Assembly (NCBI GenBank): GCA_040391785.1
Contig: JBEBXH010000011.1
Location: forward strand, 1 to 64,000
DNA length: 64,000 nt
Reading direction: 5' to 3'
Origin: UBA5239 sp040391785
GTDB lineage: Bacteria; Verrucomicrobiota; Lentisphaeria; Victivallales; Victivallaceae
A model generated the notes under the pieces. That model did no database searches and was not told the DNA's origin. It was given only the letters and a program-made list of their open reading frames with translations. The position numbers and the translations under genes were made by a program. Positions 46,256 through 54,164 of this stretch are shown here, piece by piece (the stretch's first letter is position 1; the number at the start of each line of letters is the position of its first letter).

Positions 46256-47317
46256 TCATTTGAAACGCTCCGCCAGTTTATTGAAACGTTCGAGAGTATA
46301 ACCATAAAATTGTTTGTATCCGGCACATAGTAAACTGTGGTTGCCGCGACGATTTTTGGTGCAGTCGCCGGCACAGAAACGGCAGTACGGGCAATTGCGA
46401 CATTCCTGATCCATATTGCTTTTCAGTTTGGCAAAAGTACGGGCGCGCGGCATTTCCAGAAACCGGGCCAAAGGCATCTCGCCGACCTTACCCAGGCGCA
46501 GCTCCGGATTCACATAAAAATCGCAGGGATAGATTCCGCCGTCGTGCTCCACCACCAGATACTGGCCGCATTCACGGCACATGGAGCACATGCTCGGCGC
46601 ACCGGTCACGATCTTATTCAACACTGAATCAAAGAACCGGATCGACACGTGCCTGGTATCGTGCTCGTACCATTCGTCGAAAACCGTACAGAGAAACTCG
46701 CCCCATTCATCGCCGCTTAACGAAAAACTCGCCTCAGGCTCGACGCATTCGATAAATTGAAGATAATTCACGCCGAGTCCGTCGCGCAAATAACGATAGA
46801 CTTTCAACGGCTCCTTGACGTTGAGCGAATTCACCAAAGTCAGAATATTGAATTCCACCCGGTGGCGGCGCAGCGCATCGATCCCGCGCATGACCGCACC
46901 ATGGCTGCCGCAGCGATGCGGATCGTGCAGTTCCGGCGGCCCGTCCACACTCACGCCCACCAGGAAATGATATTCGGCGAGGAATGCGGCCCATTCATCG
47001 TCCAGCAGCGTGCCGTTGGTCTGCAGGCCGTTGGCGATCTGCTGCCCGGCATGCCCATGTTTCTGCATCAGTTGGACGGCGCGCCGGAAAAAATCCAACC
47101 CCATGACGGTCGGTTCACCGCCCTGCCAGCCGAAAGTACAACTGCGACGGTTGCCCGCCAGGTAACCGGAGATCATGCGTTCAAGTGTTTCATCGCTCAT
47201 GCGGTGCGGGCCGCAACCAAACTGCTGTTCCTTTTTCAGGTAAAAGCAGTATTCGCAGCGCAGATTGCAGTCAAATGACGCAGGCTTTACGAGCAGCGAG
47301 AAATCTTTATCCGGCAT
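46256..47317 (-). CDS. Anaerobic sulfatase-maturating enzyme (radical SAM/SPASM)
   Basis: 353 residues from 47317 (AAGGA about ten bases upstream); an earlier ATG at 47344 lacks an RBS. CNLRCEYCFYLKKE is the CX3CX2C cluster site, GGEPTVMGLDFF the SAM-binding motif, CSMCRECGQYLVVEHDGGIYPCDFYV and CRNCPYCRFCAGDCTKNR the SPASM clusters. It oxidises the active-site Cys of a sulfatase to formylglycine without oxygen, which fits an anaerobe. It is in one unit with the sulfatase at 42175. A TTTATGCATAAA palindrome lies just upstream. Confidence 0.95.
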   Translation of the reverse strand: MPDKDFSLLVKPASFDCNLRCEYCFYLKKEQQFGCGPHRMSDETLERMISGYLAGNRRSCTFGWQGGEPTVMGLDFFRRAVQLMQKHGHAGQQIANGLQTNGTLLDDEWAAFLAEYHFLVGVSVDGPPELHDPHRCGSHGAVMRGIDALRRHRVEFNILTLVNSLNVKEPLKVYRYLRDGLGVNYLQFIECVEPEASFSLSGDEWGEFLCTVFDEWYEHDTRHVSIRFFDSVLNKIVTGAPSMCSMCRECGQYLVVEHDGGIYPCDFYVNPELRLGKVGEMPLARFLEMPRARTFAKLKSNMDQECRNCPYCRFCAGDCTKNRRGNHSLLCAGYKQFYGYTLERFNKLAERFK

Positions 47318-47352
47318 GGCAGTTGAATCCTTATGGCAACGCATAATTCTAA

Positions 47353-47364
47353 TTTATGCATAAA
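47353..47364. promoter_or_regulatory. Palindrome TTTATGCATAAA, likely operator of the third LacI regulator
   Basis: Perfect 12-bp palindrome in the 50-base stretch between the regulator and maturase genes. Same core as sites upstream of the regulator (48423-48432, 48464-48473, 48500-48509). Confidence 0.65.
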
Positions 47365-47367
47365 TGA

Positions 47368-48390
47368 CTAATTCAATTCCGAAACAGTGTTCCCGAAATG
47401 AAAATCGGTATCGCAACAGATAACCGTGGCATCGGCAAAAGCCGAACTGTTGCGCAGTACTTTGATGGCCATTTGCGCCATGCGCTCGTAGTTCGCCTGG
47501 GCGCCGCACAACAGATGCCCCTCGGCGGTCGGCGTCAGGATATCGTCGAACGCGGTCAGGGAAATATCTTCCGGTACGCGCAATTTCTTTTTCGCCAGTT
47601 CTTCGATCAGGTTCTTGGCGAGGCTGCCGCTGGAGCAAAGATAGGCGTCGACCTGTTCGTTTTTGTAGAGCTTGGCCACGTGAGCGGCGATCTGCGGCAG
47701 GTCGAGCTGGTTTTCGGTTTGGACATTCACGGCCCATTCCGAAGCGAAGCGGTTTTTCAGGATATACGCCGCCTGCATGCAGCCGGCATAGCGCGAAAAA
47801 GCAAACTGATAACTGTTTTTCACGGTCAGGAAACCGATGCGCCGGTGTCCTTTTTCATACAGGTACTGGTACATTTGCGCGAAGGCCATTTCCTGCTGCG
47901 GCTCGATCACCCGGATCTTCATGTCTTCGTAACGGTGATTCAGGGAAACGCAGTTGAAATTATCGCAAAAAAGATTGATCATCTCGGCGGGGTAACGAAG
48001 GAGCAGCGTTGCCCCGATGACGTTGTTGCTGAACTCCCCGACTATGCTCCGGGCCGATTCCATGTTATTGACTTCCTTGACAATCAACGTGATACCGTTG
48101 TTGGCCGCGGCCTGGATGAACCCCTGAATCATTTCGAGCAGCAGCGAATAATACTTGCCGTCCACGGTCGGCGCATGATGCACCAGCGCCAGCATGCGGT
48201 TGCCGACGGTATCCTCTTCCTGGCGCTGCTTTTTCGTATTGTAGCGGCGCGGCTCGTAACCGTTGTCCATGGCCAGTTTTTTCACCTTCAGCTTGGTGGT
48301 CAGCGGCAGCGAACTGTCGTTGTTCAGGGCCCGCGAAACGGTGGACTGGGATATTTTCAATTTTTGCGCGATTGCTTTTTGAGACAGCAT
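47368..48390 (-). CDS. LacI-family regulator of the sulfatase locus
   Basis: 340 residues. HTH QKAIAQKLKISQSTVSRALNN at the N-terminus, then a sugar-binding domain of LacI/GalR type. CGGAG precedes the ATG. Its promoter has a candidate operator in the spacer. It heads the maturase-lyase-sulfatase unit on the minus strand and faces a now truncated pseudopilin gene. Confidence 0.9.
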   Translation of the reverse strand: MLSQKAIAQKLKISQSTVSRALNNDSSLPLTTKLKVKKLAMDNGYEPRRYNTKKQRQEEDTVGNRMLALVHHAPTVDGKYYSLLLEMIQGFIQAAANNGITLIVKEVNNMESARSIVGEFSNNVIGATLLLRYPAEMINLFCDNFNCVSLNHRYEDMKIRVIEPQQEMAFAQMYQYLYEKGHRRIGFLTVKNSYQFAFSRYAGCMQAAYILKNRFASEWAVNVQTENQLDLPQIAAHVAKLYKNEQVDAYLCSSGSLAKNLIEELAKKKLRVPEDISLTAFDDILTPTAEGHLLCGAQANYERMAQMAIKVLRNSSAFADATVICCDTDFHFGNTVSELN

Positions 48391-48418
48391 GATGATTGAT
48401 CTCCGTTAGTTCGTAAAT

Positions 48419-48447
48419 AGTATAACGCATAATCGTGGTTCTGTCAA
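48419..48447 (-). promoter_or_regulatory. Promoter of the LacI regulator with operator in spacer
   Basis: On the minus strand TTGACA (48447-48442), a 17-base spacer and TATACT (48424-48419). The spacer contains TTATGCGTTA. Two further TTATGCRTAA sites lie upstream at 48464-48473 and 48500-48509. Confidence 0.8.
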
Positions 48448-48538
48448 TAGCTTAATGCACAAATTATGCGTAAAATACGAATATTAATAATATGCGTATT
48501 TATGCATAACTTTATTCTCATTTCGGTCTCCGGGGGTA

Positions 48539-48567
48539 TTGCAAATAAAGCCTCTCCGCCATATAAT
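48539..48567 (+). promoter_or_regulatory. Promoter of the truncated pseudopilin gene
   Basis: TTGCAA (48539-48544), a 17-base spacer and TATAAT (48562-48567). A TTATGCATAA site ends 29 bases upstream, so this promoter was probably also under LacI control. Confidence 0.65.
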
Positions 48568-48623
48568 ATTAGCAATGGAAATAAATTCACCAGCGACCTT
48601 TTAACTCTCAAGGAGATAAAAAC

Positions 48624-48716
48624 ATGAATGCAAGCAAAAGCAAATCCGCAAACCGGAAAATTTTCACCCTCATTGAACTCCTGGTCGTGATCGCGATCAT
48701 CGTTGTTATCTGTTAA
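48624..48716 (+). pseudogene. Pseudopilin gene cut after its N-terminal helix by element insertion
   Basis: 30 codons with a strong RBS (AAGGAG) and promoter. The protein reads MNASKSKSANRKI then FTLIELLVVIAI, matching intact pseudopilins, but after GATCGCGATCATCG (to about 48702) it departs from the expected ILAAML continuation and stops at 48714. From here on the DNA is AT-rich and the next gene is an integrase. This is best explained as the left junction of an integrated element. The lost 3' part should be at the other end, beyond the window. Confidence 0.8.
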
Positions 48717-48910
48717 TTATTATAATTAGTTATCATGCTTATAGTGAACATATTACGGATTGCATTGCGATTGGATTGGCTCTGGTTTTATTCTTTCGGT
48801 TTTCCTGCATTTTCACGCTCAAATGGCTATTTCCTTAAACTGGCTTTAAAGATAATAAGCAAAAATAAGCAAAACTTTTTTCCCCTCAAAATTTTTTGTC
48901 GACAAGCCTG

Positions 48911-48938
48911 GATAGTAAAGTTATTTAACTTTACTATC
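48911..48938. repeat. Palindrome upstream of the integrase, copy 1
   Basis: GATAGTAAAGTT-ATTT-AACTTTACTATC, a perfect 12-bp inverted repeat. The 22 bases at 48917-48938 recur with one mismatch directly after the integrase stop codon. Possible regulator or recombinase arm site. Confidence 0.75.
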
Positions 48939-48960
48939 TGGAGGATTAATATTACTTGAA

Positions 48961-48998
48961 ATCATTGTCAACTTGTAGAAGATTGACAATGATTTTTT
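48961..48998 (+). terminator. Rho-independent terminator in front of the integrase
   Basis: ATCATTGTCAA (48961-48971) pairs with TTGACAATGAT (48983-48993), followed by TTTTT. It lies only five bases before the integrase RBS. It may shield the integrase from chromosomal read-through or act as an attenuator. Confidence 0.8.
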
Positions 48999-49014
48999 AT
49001 TTCGGGAGGTTTTT

Positions 49015-50463
49015 ATGCAAAAAAACAAAAGACGCGCCAAGGGTAGCGGACGGGTATTCAAGTCCAAAAACAAGTATTATCTGCAGTATACGGATTCAAA
49101 TGGGAACCGTAGATGCACGCCTTTGAAAAATGGTAAAAATGAAACGATCACGAATTTGCTCGATGCGGAGCAGGCGGCAAAAGTTTTCATTGAACGCGAG
49201 AGGAAAGTCCAGGAGATCACGACACGCGAAGAGTTTCTGGATGAGAAAGCAAAACTGAAAAAGCTGAAGGCCAGACTGACGATTACTTTGGACAATGCTT
49301 TTGATTTGCATTTGGCCAAACCGCATACTCGTATCGCGACCGAGAATGTTTTGAAAATCACACGTAGATACTGGCAGGATTTCGTTTATTATCTGAAAGA
49401 CAATTTCCAGTTGGAAACGTTGGATGAGGTGGACCGTACACATGCAGAGTCATATATCGCTTATATCCGGCAGAATGGCCGTTGGAATACGAGAATCAGC
49501 TATGATAAGAAGAACTGTCCGCAGCGGCGGAAGTTCAAAGACTATGAATATGGAGGGAAATTAAGCAATACGACTTTGAATCGTTATCATTCGACCTGTA
49601 AGGCGGTTTTTGGATATCTGCTCTCCGACCTGGGGTATACGACCGAGGAAAATCCTTTTTATTTTATCGCGCCGTTGAAGCTGAACAAAGAAAACCGCGA
49701 AATTTTTACAGAGGAAGAGTTGAAGTTAATATTCAGCAATCCTCCGGAAATTTTCAAAGGGCTTTTTACGGTGGGGATTTGTACAGGGCTGCGATTAAGC
49801 GATGCCGCTACATTGCGTTGGGCTGAAATTGAAGATTTCAAGGTTAATGCGAAGGAGCCCAATTTCATACATCGTGAAATTACCCGTCTCACGAAAAAGA
49901 CCAAAACCTGGGTGAGAATACCTATTGAAATCGAGCTGAATGATTATTTGATGAAACAGTACAAGGTTTCGGGGAAAAGTGAATTTGTCATTCCCGAGGC
50001 CGCAAGGCTTTATCTTTCGCATAAAAATGTGTTGAATAACCGTATAAAAAGGTATCTTGAATCTCTCGGGATTGTCACGCAGAAAGAAATTCCTGGAAGA
50101 ATCAAGAAGCAGTCAATAAAGGGGTTTCATTCATTACGCCATTGTTTTTGTTATTATGCGGGGTTGCGTGGAGTGCCTTTGCCAATTGTCAGGAGCATTG
50201 TCGGGCATTTCAGCAAAGCAATGACGGAGCACTATCAGAAACATGCTGATAAACAGGCCAGGATACAAGGTTTATCTTTGATGAGAGGTCTGATCGGGAC
50301 TTATGATTTGAGCAAGTCTCAAACTTATGAGCAGTTACGGGAACAGATAAAAGAGTATATCGATTCGGCGCCGGAGTTTATTGTTGACAAAATTCATACC
50401 TCGATTGTCCAAATCAATGCCAATGCGCATCAAGCTGAGAAGGGTATTCCGCCGTCCGGATGA
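49015..50463 (+). CDS. Tyrosine recombinase/integrase
   Basis: 482 residues, RBS GGGAGG five bases before the ATG. A basic N-terminus (KNKRRAKGSGRVFKSKNKYYLQY) resembles an arm-type binding domain, then a core-binding SAM-like domain (about 95-215). The catalytic domain has Arg in TGLRLSDAATLRW (near 259), HSLRH (near 371), the LVGH-type IVGHFSKAM, and the nucleophile Tyr in EHYQKHAD (near 406). It should integrate and excise the element. Codon use is AT-rich compared with the chromosome to the left. Confidence 0.93.
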   Translation: MQKNKRRAKGSGRVFKSKNKYYLQYTDSNGNRRCTPLKNGKNETITNLLDAEQAAKVFIERERKVQEITTREEFLDEKAKLKKLKARLTITLDNAFDLHLAKPHTRIATENVLKITRRYWQDFVYYLKDNFQLETLDEVDRTHAESYIAYIRQNGRWNTRISYDKKNCPQRRKFKDYEYGGKLSNTTLNRYHSTCKAVFGYLLSDLGYTTEENPFYFIAPLKLNKENREIFTEEELKLIFSNPPEIFKGLFTVGICTGLRLSDAATLRWAEIEDFKVNAKEPNFIHREITRLTKKTKTWVRIPIEIELNDYLMKQYKVSGKSEFVIPEAARLYLSHKNVLNNRIKRYLESLGIVTQKEIPGRIKKQSIKGFHSLRHCFCYYAGLRGVPLPIVRSIVGHFSKAMTEHYQKHADKQARIQGLSLMRGLIGTYDLSKSQTYEQLREQIKEYIDSAPEFIVDKIHTSIVQINANAHQAEKGIPPSG

Positions 50464-50464
50464 T

Positions 50465-50486
50465 AAAGTTATATAACTTTACTATC
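50465..50486. repeat. Palindrome downstream of the integrase, copy 2
   Basis: AAAGTTATATAACTTT followed by ACTATC, starting one base after the integrase stop. It matches copy 1 (48917-48938) in the same orientation with one mismatch, so the integrase gene is bracketed by the two copies. Confidence 0.75.
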
Positions 50487-50503
50487 CAGAAACAGATATG
50501 GCA

Positions 50504-50531
50504 TTGACTTTTACGGACAGCACGGTATAAT
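50504..50531 (+). promoter_or_regulatory. Promoter of the excisionase-like gene
   Basis: TTGACT (50504-50509), a 16-base spacer and TATAAT (50526-50531), 17 bases downstream of palindrome copy 2, which would allow repression from that site. Confidence 0.65.
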
Positions 50532-50554
50532 CTCTCCTTAACCCAGGAGAATTT

Positions 50555-50998
50555 ATGGAAAAGAATATGGACATAATTTTAAGTGTGCTGCAGCCTTTGG
50601 TGGCGAATAAGATAATCAGCCCAGAGGAATTGGAACAGATAAAGAATTTGTCGTGCAAAGACAATAATTCCAATGCAAGGCTGGATTCTTATAAAACCAT
50701 AGACGAAACCAGTGAGATATTGCACGTGGACCGGAAAACAATTTATAATTGGATAAAACAGGGTAAGTTAACCTACTCCCGGATATCGAGCAAAAAGGTT
50801 CTGATATACGAAAGCAGTATTGTTCAGTTTATCGAAAGCAATAAAAATCGGGCTCCGGATTTCAAGCCGTGCCGTTCCCGGGAAACCGTTCGCAGTCAAA
50901 AACAATCAACGCCACGATGCGACGAGGTTAAACAGCCGGAGCGAACCGCGAGTTTCAAAAGACGAATCAGACGGCGTGGCGCCAGCTCGAAAAAATAA
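50555..50998 (+). CDS. Excisionase-like HTH_17 DNA-binding protein
   Basis: 147 residues with RBS CAGGAGA. The middle part YKTIDETSEILHVDRKTIYNWIKQGKLTYSRISSKKVLIYESSIVQFI is a MerR-like/HTH_17 winged helix as in excisionases. The C-terminal 45 residues are strongly basic and look disordered. Its place after the integrase suggests directionality control or repression through the flanking palindromes. Confidence 0.8.
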   Translation: MEKNMDIILSVLQPLVANKIISPEELEQIKNLSCKDNNSNARLDSYKTIDETSEILHVDRKTIYNWIKQGKLTYSRISSKKVLIYESSIVQFIESNKNRAPDFKPCRSRETVRSQKQSTPRCDEVKQPERTASFKRRIRRRGASSKK

Positions 50999-51078
50999 AA
51001 GAATTTTAGACGAAAAATTGGTTGAAAATAATACAAATGTATATTATCTTATCTGTAGTTTTCAGATAGGTAATTTAC

Positions 51079-51885
51079 ATGATGGATGGAATTCATAATC
51101 GGGAATGCATATTCCCCGAAATCTACGACGAGAAACCGATATTGTTGTCAGAAAAGACAATACTGATTTTCCCGTCGCTGTATCCGTCGTTTAATAAGAA
51201 TTGCATCATAGCCAAGGTTTTATGCAATCTTACCGGATATTATCTGGATCATCTGATATTCCTTTATCATCCTTCCGGCGATTTCCCGGAAATAGAGAAT
51301 TATCTGGTTGATTTTGCTATTTTCCTGAAAGAAGAAGAGCTCCGTGAAAGTCTCAGCAACTGGCCTGAGAAATCATTCAAAAATGAAGACCAAGCAAAAC
51401 GATTCATTGGGACTATTTCAAAACTGCCTCGGCCTTCCATGCCAATTCACGCGCGAATGATAAAAATCATGGATTTCATTGATGCGGCGTTGCGGCTTTC
51501 TTCGCAAACGGATTCCGATTTTGTTTATGAACTTTATAATTTATCGATATCCTGGGTAAACAGTCAAATTGTCCCGGCAATGCAATTGGGGCCGGTGCAA
51601 AGCATACTGCAAGCAGCGGAAGTTCAGGTAAAAAAAAGTGAGAAAAAGCAAAGCACTAATTTTGATTTTTTTTATCAATGGGGAAAAGAGTATGACCGGT
51701 ATTTTCAAGAATTCATAAGCTCGGGATCCTCTCCGAAAACCTCTCATCAGAACGCTCGAAAGAAATTTACCAAAAATCATCAGCAAAGCGCAGACGATTG
51801 CGATGAAATCACCCCTGGATTATCAATGAACAGCCTTAGGAAATATCAAAAATTCTATTGGGAATGGAGCCGGAATCATGAATAA
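51079..51885 (+). CDS. Hypothetical element protein
   Basis: 268 residues, no family recognised. It lacks signal peptide and membrane segments. The N-terminal half is mixed hydrophobic (SEKTILIFPSLYPSFNKNCIIAKVLCNLTGYYLDHLIFL), and there is a basic, Ser/Gln-rich stretch near 220-240. It overlaps the recombinase-like gene that follows by eight bases, so the two are probably made together and may act together. Start 51079 has only a weak RBS. Confidence 0.65.
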   Translation: MMDGIHNRECIFPEIYDEKPILLSEKTILIFPSLYPSFNKNCIIAKVLCNLTGYYLDHLIFLYHPSGDFPEIENYLVDFAIFLKEEELRESLSNWPEKSFKNEDQAKRFIGTISKLPRPSMPIHARMIKIMDFIDAALRLSSQTDSDFVYELYNLSISWVNSQIVPAMQLGPVQSILQAAEVQVKKSEKKQSTNFDFFYQWGKEYDRYFQEFISSGSSPKTSHQNARKKFTKNHQQSADDCDEITPGLSMNSLRKYQKFYWEWSRNHE

Positions 51886-52495
51886 ATGTCAAATCATAAA
51901 ATCAGCGGAACAGGTGGCTAAATGGGAATCCGAGATCAAGAAACGAATAAAAAACGGCAATATGTCATCACGGCAATATCTGTTTTTTCTGTTGGGGCTT
52001 GGCACCGGTTTGCAGACGACCGAGCTTGTTCAGATAAAATTTGAAGATTTACATATCGTAAAAAGACAGCTCAATGACAATGAGCAGCCACAGGAAATCA
52101 TGTATATTCTGTTGAAATCCAAACTGACACGCGGGAAGATGAAAGAGATTATTTTTCCGGAAAAATGCAAAAACATGATAAAGGAATTTCGCCTTAAATA
52201 TCCGGAAGATCTCTATTTGTTTCAAAATAAAGCCGTGAACGCCAAAAAGGATTCTCCAACAGTATGGTCATCTTTTTATATATACCAATTTTTGACAGAA
52301 TCGGCAAGGGCCTCCGGCATCACCAAAGGAACCATCAGCGCCACCACGCTTAGAAAAACATTTGGTTATTTTCAATTAAAATATGGAGACTGGAGTTTAT
52401 TGAAACTCAAATGGTATTTTGACATGCGCAGTATCAATTTATTGAAAGAATATCTTGGCATCACGGATGAAGATATTATAGCAGATAAGGATTGA
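51878..52495 (+). CDS. Recombinase-like protein lacking the catalytic tetrad
   Basis: 205 residues covering only the catalytic-domain fold of tyrosine recombinases. The box with the first Arg reads LGTGLQTTELVQIKFEDL, so Arg is Gln. The HxxR box is TTLRKTFGYFQL, where His is Thr. The second His region is YFDMRSINLLKEYLGI. A Tyr (EYL) remains. There is no N-terminal core-binding domain. It may be a non-catalytic accessory or DNA-binding factor. A second, truncated copy of this C-terminus is at 54988. The overlapping upstream gene suggests a two-gene module. Confidence 0.7.
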   Translation: MNKCQIIKSAEQVAKWESEIKKRIKNGNMSSRQYLFFLLGLGTGLQTTELVQIKFEDLHIVKRQLNDNEQPQEIMYILLKSKLTRGKMKEIIFPEKCKNMIKEFRLKYPEDLYLFQNKAVNAKKDSPTVWSSFYIYQFLTESARASGITKGTISATTLRKTFGYFQLKYGDWSLLKLKWYFDMRSINLLKEYLGITDEDIIADKD

Positions 52496-52647
52496 TGTCA
52501 ACGCGCAGCTAAAGCCACCGGAACAATTATAATATTTATTCACTGCCGTCCCATAGTTGCTTGAAATAGCCATTTTCATCTCCATATTTGAGCTTGGTTT
52601 TTGAAGTTTTTGAAACTACCCATTTCCAGTTTTCCCTTGAGTTGGGA
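52496..52647. other. Short gap before the IS remnant
   Basis: No gene is recognised. The stretch continues into the decayed transposase on the minus strand. Confidence 0.4.
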
Positions 52648-53090
52648 TTACGATGGGGCGACCTCCGGTAGATGTGCCTGTTCCAGAGCGGCGCGCATGC
52701 GAGCCGTGTCGGATGCTGTCCACGGCACTTGACTTCCCACATCCAGGCAACTCCATGCCACGCCAGGCAAAGTGGTAAACAGTCAAGGAAACGTGTGTTT
52801 CCAGCCATTTTGTCAGGCGATGGACCGGAGCTGGATATAGGTCAAAAAGCGGTCCATATCTGCCAGAAAACCACATTTTCGTTGTACCCCATGAAGTCGG
52901 AGAGCTGTAGCGTCTGCTTAATTTCCTTGAAAAACACCTTGATGGCCCAACGGGCTTTAGAGAGGTCGCAAATGGAACTTGCCGCTCATTCAAAATTGTC
53001 CATGATGAACGTCATTCGCTTCAGCTTGCCATCCACTTTGCCAATCGCTTCGACCGGATGCAGGGTTGACATGGTGGCCGGAAAAATAGA
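52648..53090 (-). pseudogene. IS4-family transposase remnant (C-terminal part)
   Basis: The minus strand encodes MTFIMDNFE, a TGA where an intact copy would probably have Trp, then ASSICDLSKARWAIKVFFKEIKQTLQLSDFMG-like sequence (spread over this interval) with the E of the DDE motif in FFKEIKQ. A one-base loss in a T-run (CGCTTTTTGACC) shifts the frame before TYIQLRSIA. Two more stops follow before the end near 52648. The N-terminal two thirds and terminal inverted repeats are missing. It is inactive debris inside the element. Confidence 0.75.
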
Positions 53091-53305
53091 TTTTTTTACG
53101 ATTACTACTTGAAAATTAGAACCATCTAATTATATTATTTACATTTAGCAAATGAAATTACAATTTACAGAGAAACTTATTTGCATAAAATATTCAAAAT
53201 AGTTCTGATATCATCAGTTTGAAAATGAATTACACGACATAGATAAAAATACTTTTTCAAGAAATAGAAGTTAGGTTAACCTAATTAATAAGGAGGATCA
53301 CAATC
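53091..53305. other. AT-rich upstream region of the element's pseudopilin gene
   Basis: 215 bp, very AT-rich, with no ORF. It probably holds the promoter of the gene at 53306 (TAAGGAGG precedes its ATG), but no -35/-10 pair stands out. Confidence 0.35.
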
Positions 53306-54154
53306 ATGTCTATCAAGAAAAACCAACGACCGGGTCGTTCCGAAAACAAGTCGTTTCGAAAAGATGAACGGAAAAACAGGCGATTTACGGCAAGTCACAA
53401 TTTTACACTCATTGAACTTCTTGTCGTGATCGCGATTATTGCGATCTTGGCTGGAATGCTGCTGCCGGCACTCAACAAGGCGAAAAGCAAATCCATAACC
53501 ATAAAATGTCTGGGAAACGTGAAACAGATTGGACAGGCCGATACGTTATATCAAAACGATAATAATGGTTATTTCTGTCCCATGGGAAATAAAATGCCTT
53601 CCGATAAATTTTTTTCCGGTACATCGACAGCGGTAACTGGTGGCGGGTATTTGGAGTCTTATATAAAAAGCAAGGGACAAAATGAAGGGACAAACAGTGT
53701 CTTCCGTTGTCCTGAACCTGGCTATCAACCCAGTATTCCTCAACAGTTCCGGGACCAGGATGTTTATGGCGGTTATGGAGCAAATCTTCAATTGCATGGC
53801 TGGGAACTGCCCTCTGTCAGCAGTGTTCCGCCGCGAAAAGTTTCGCAAATCAAAAAAACTTCCAGCCTGGTAAGTTTTGGTGATTGTGCCTCTACCGCCG
53901 ACGCAAAGAGAATTAATATCACTTATTATCATCAGATTTCATATTCCGCCTCCATGACTATCGGTGCAACGAAAATAAACATTCTGACTCCATACGACCA
54001 TTTTCGGCATGACGCTCTTATGGCAAACTATGCATGGGCAGATGGCCATGCAACAACCAACCGTGCTGGTTTCATAAAATGGCCGGGCGCAAAAATTGGC
54101 CATTTGGGAACTTATGAACTGGATGCGGAAAAATATTTACCGGAATGGGAATAA
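53306..54154 (+). CDS. Pseudopilin-like protein with long leader
   Basis: 282 residues with RBS GGAGG. The segment FTLIELLVVIAIIAILAGMLLPALNKAKS begins at residue 33, so the basic leader is about 32 residues instead of the 5-13 seen in the other copies here; the residue before it is Asn. The C-terminal HDALMANYAWADGHA is the H-x9-DG motif. It lies inside the putative mobile element, so it is either cargo or a host gene carried along. A secreted small protein follows after 10 bases. Confidence 0.8.
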   Translation: MSIKKNQRPGRSENKSFRKDERKNRRFTASHNFTLIELLVVIAIIAILAGMLLPALNKAKSKSITIKCLGNVKQIGQADTLYQNDNNGYFCPMGNKMPSDKFFSGTSTAVTGGGYLESYIKSKGQNEGTNSVFRCPEPGYQPSIPQQFRDQDVYGGYGANLQLHGWELPSVSSVPPRKVSQIKKTSSLVSFGDCASTADAKRINITYYHQISYSASMTIGATKINILTPYDHFRHDALMANYAWADGHATTNRAGFIKWPGAKIGHLGTYELDAEKYLPEWE

Positions 54155-54164
54155 AAGGTGAATC

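Noticed and set aside
48600..48780. tRNA gene as integration site
   Set aside because: No cloverleaf or TTCGA-type arm is seen at the junction; a pseudopilin gene is interrupted instead.
50820..51098. 92-residue plus-strand ORF overlapping the HTH gene
   Set aside because: Mostly inside the excisionase-like gene in another frame, without its own RBS or motifs.
52536..52808. 90-residue minus-strand ORF and overlapping 125-residue frame (52616-52993)
   Set aside because: Both run across the decayed IS4 transposase in other frames; the transposase motifs are in a third, broken frame.
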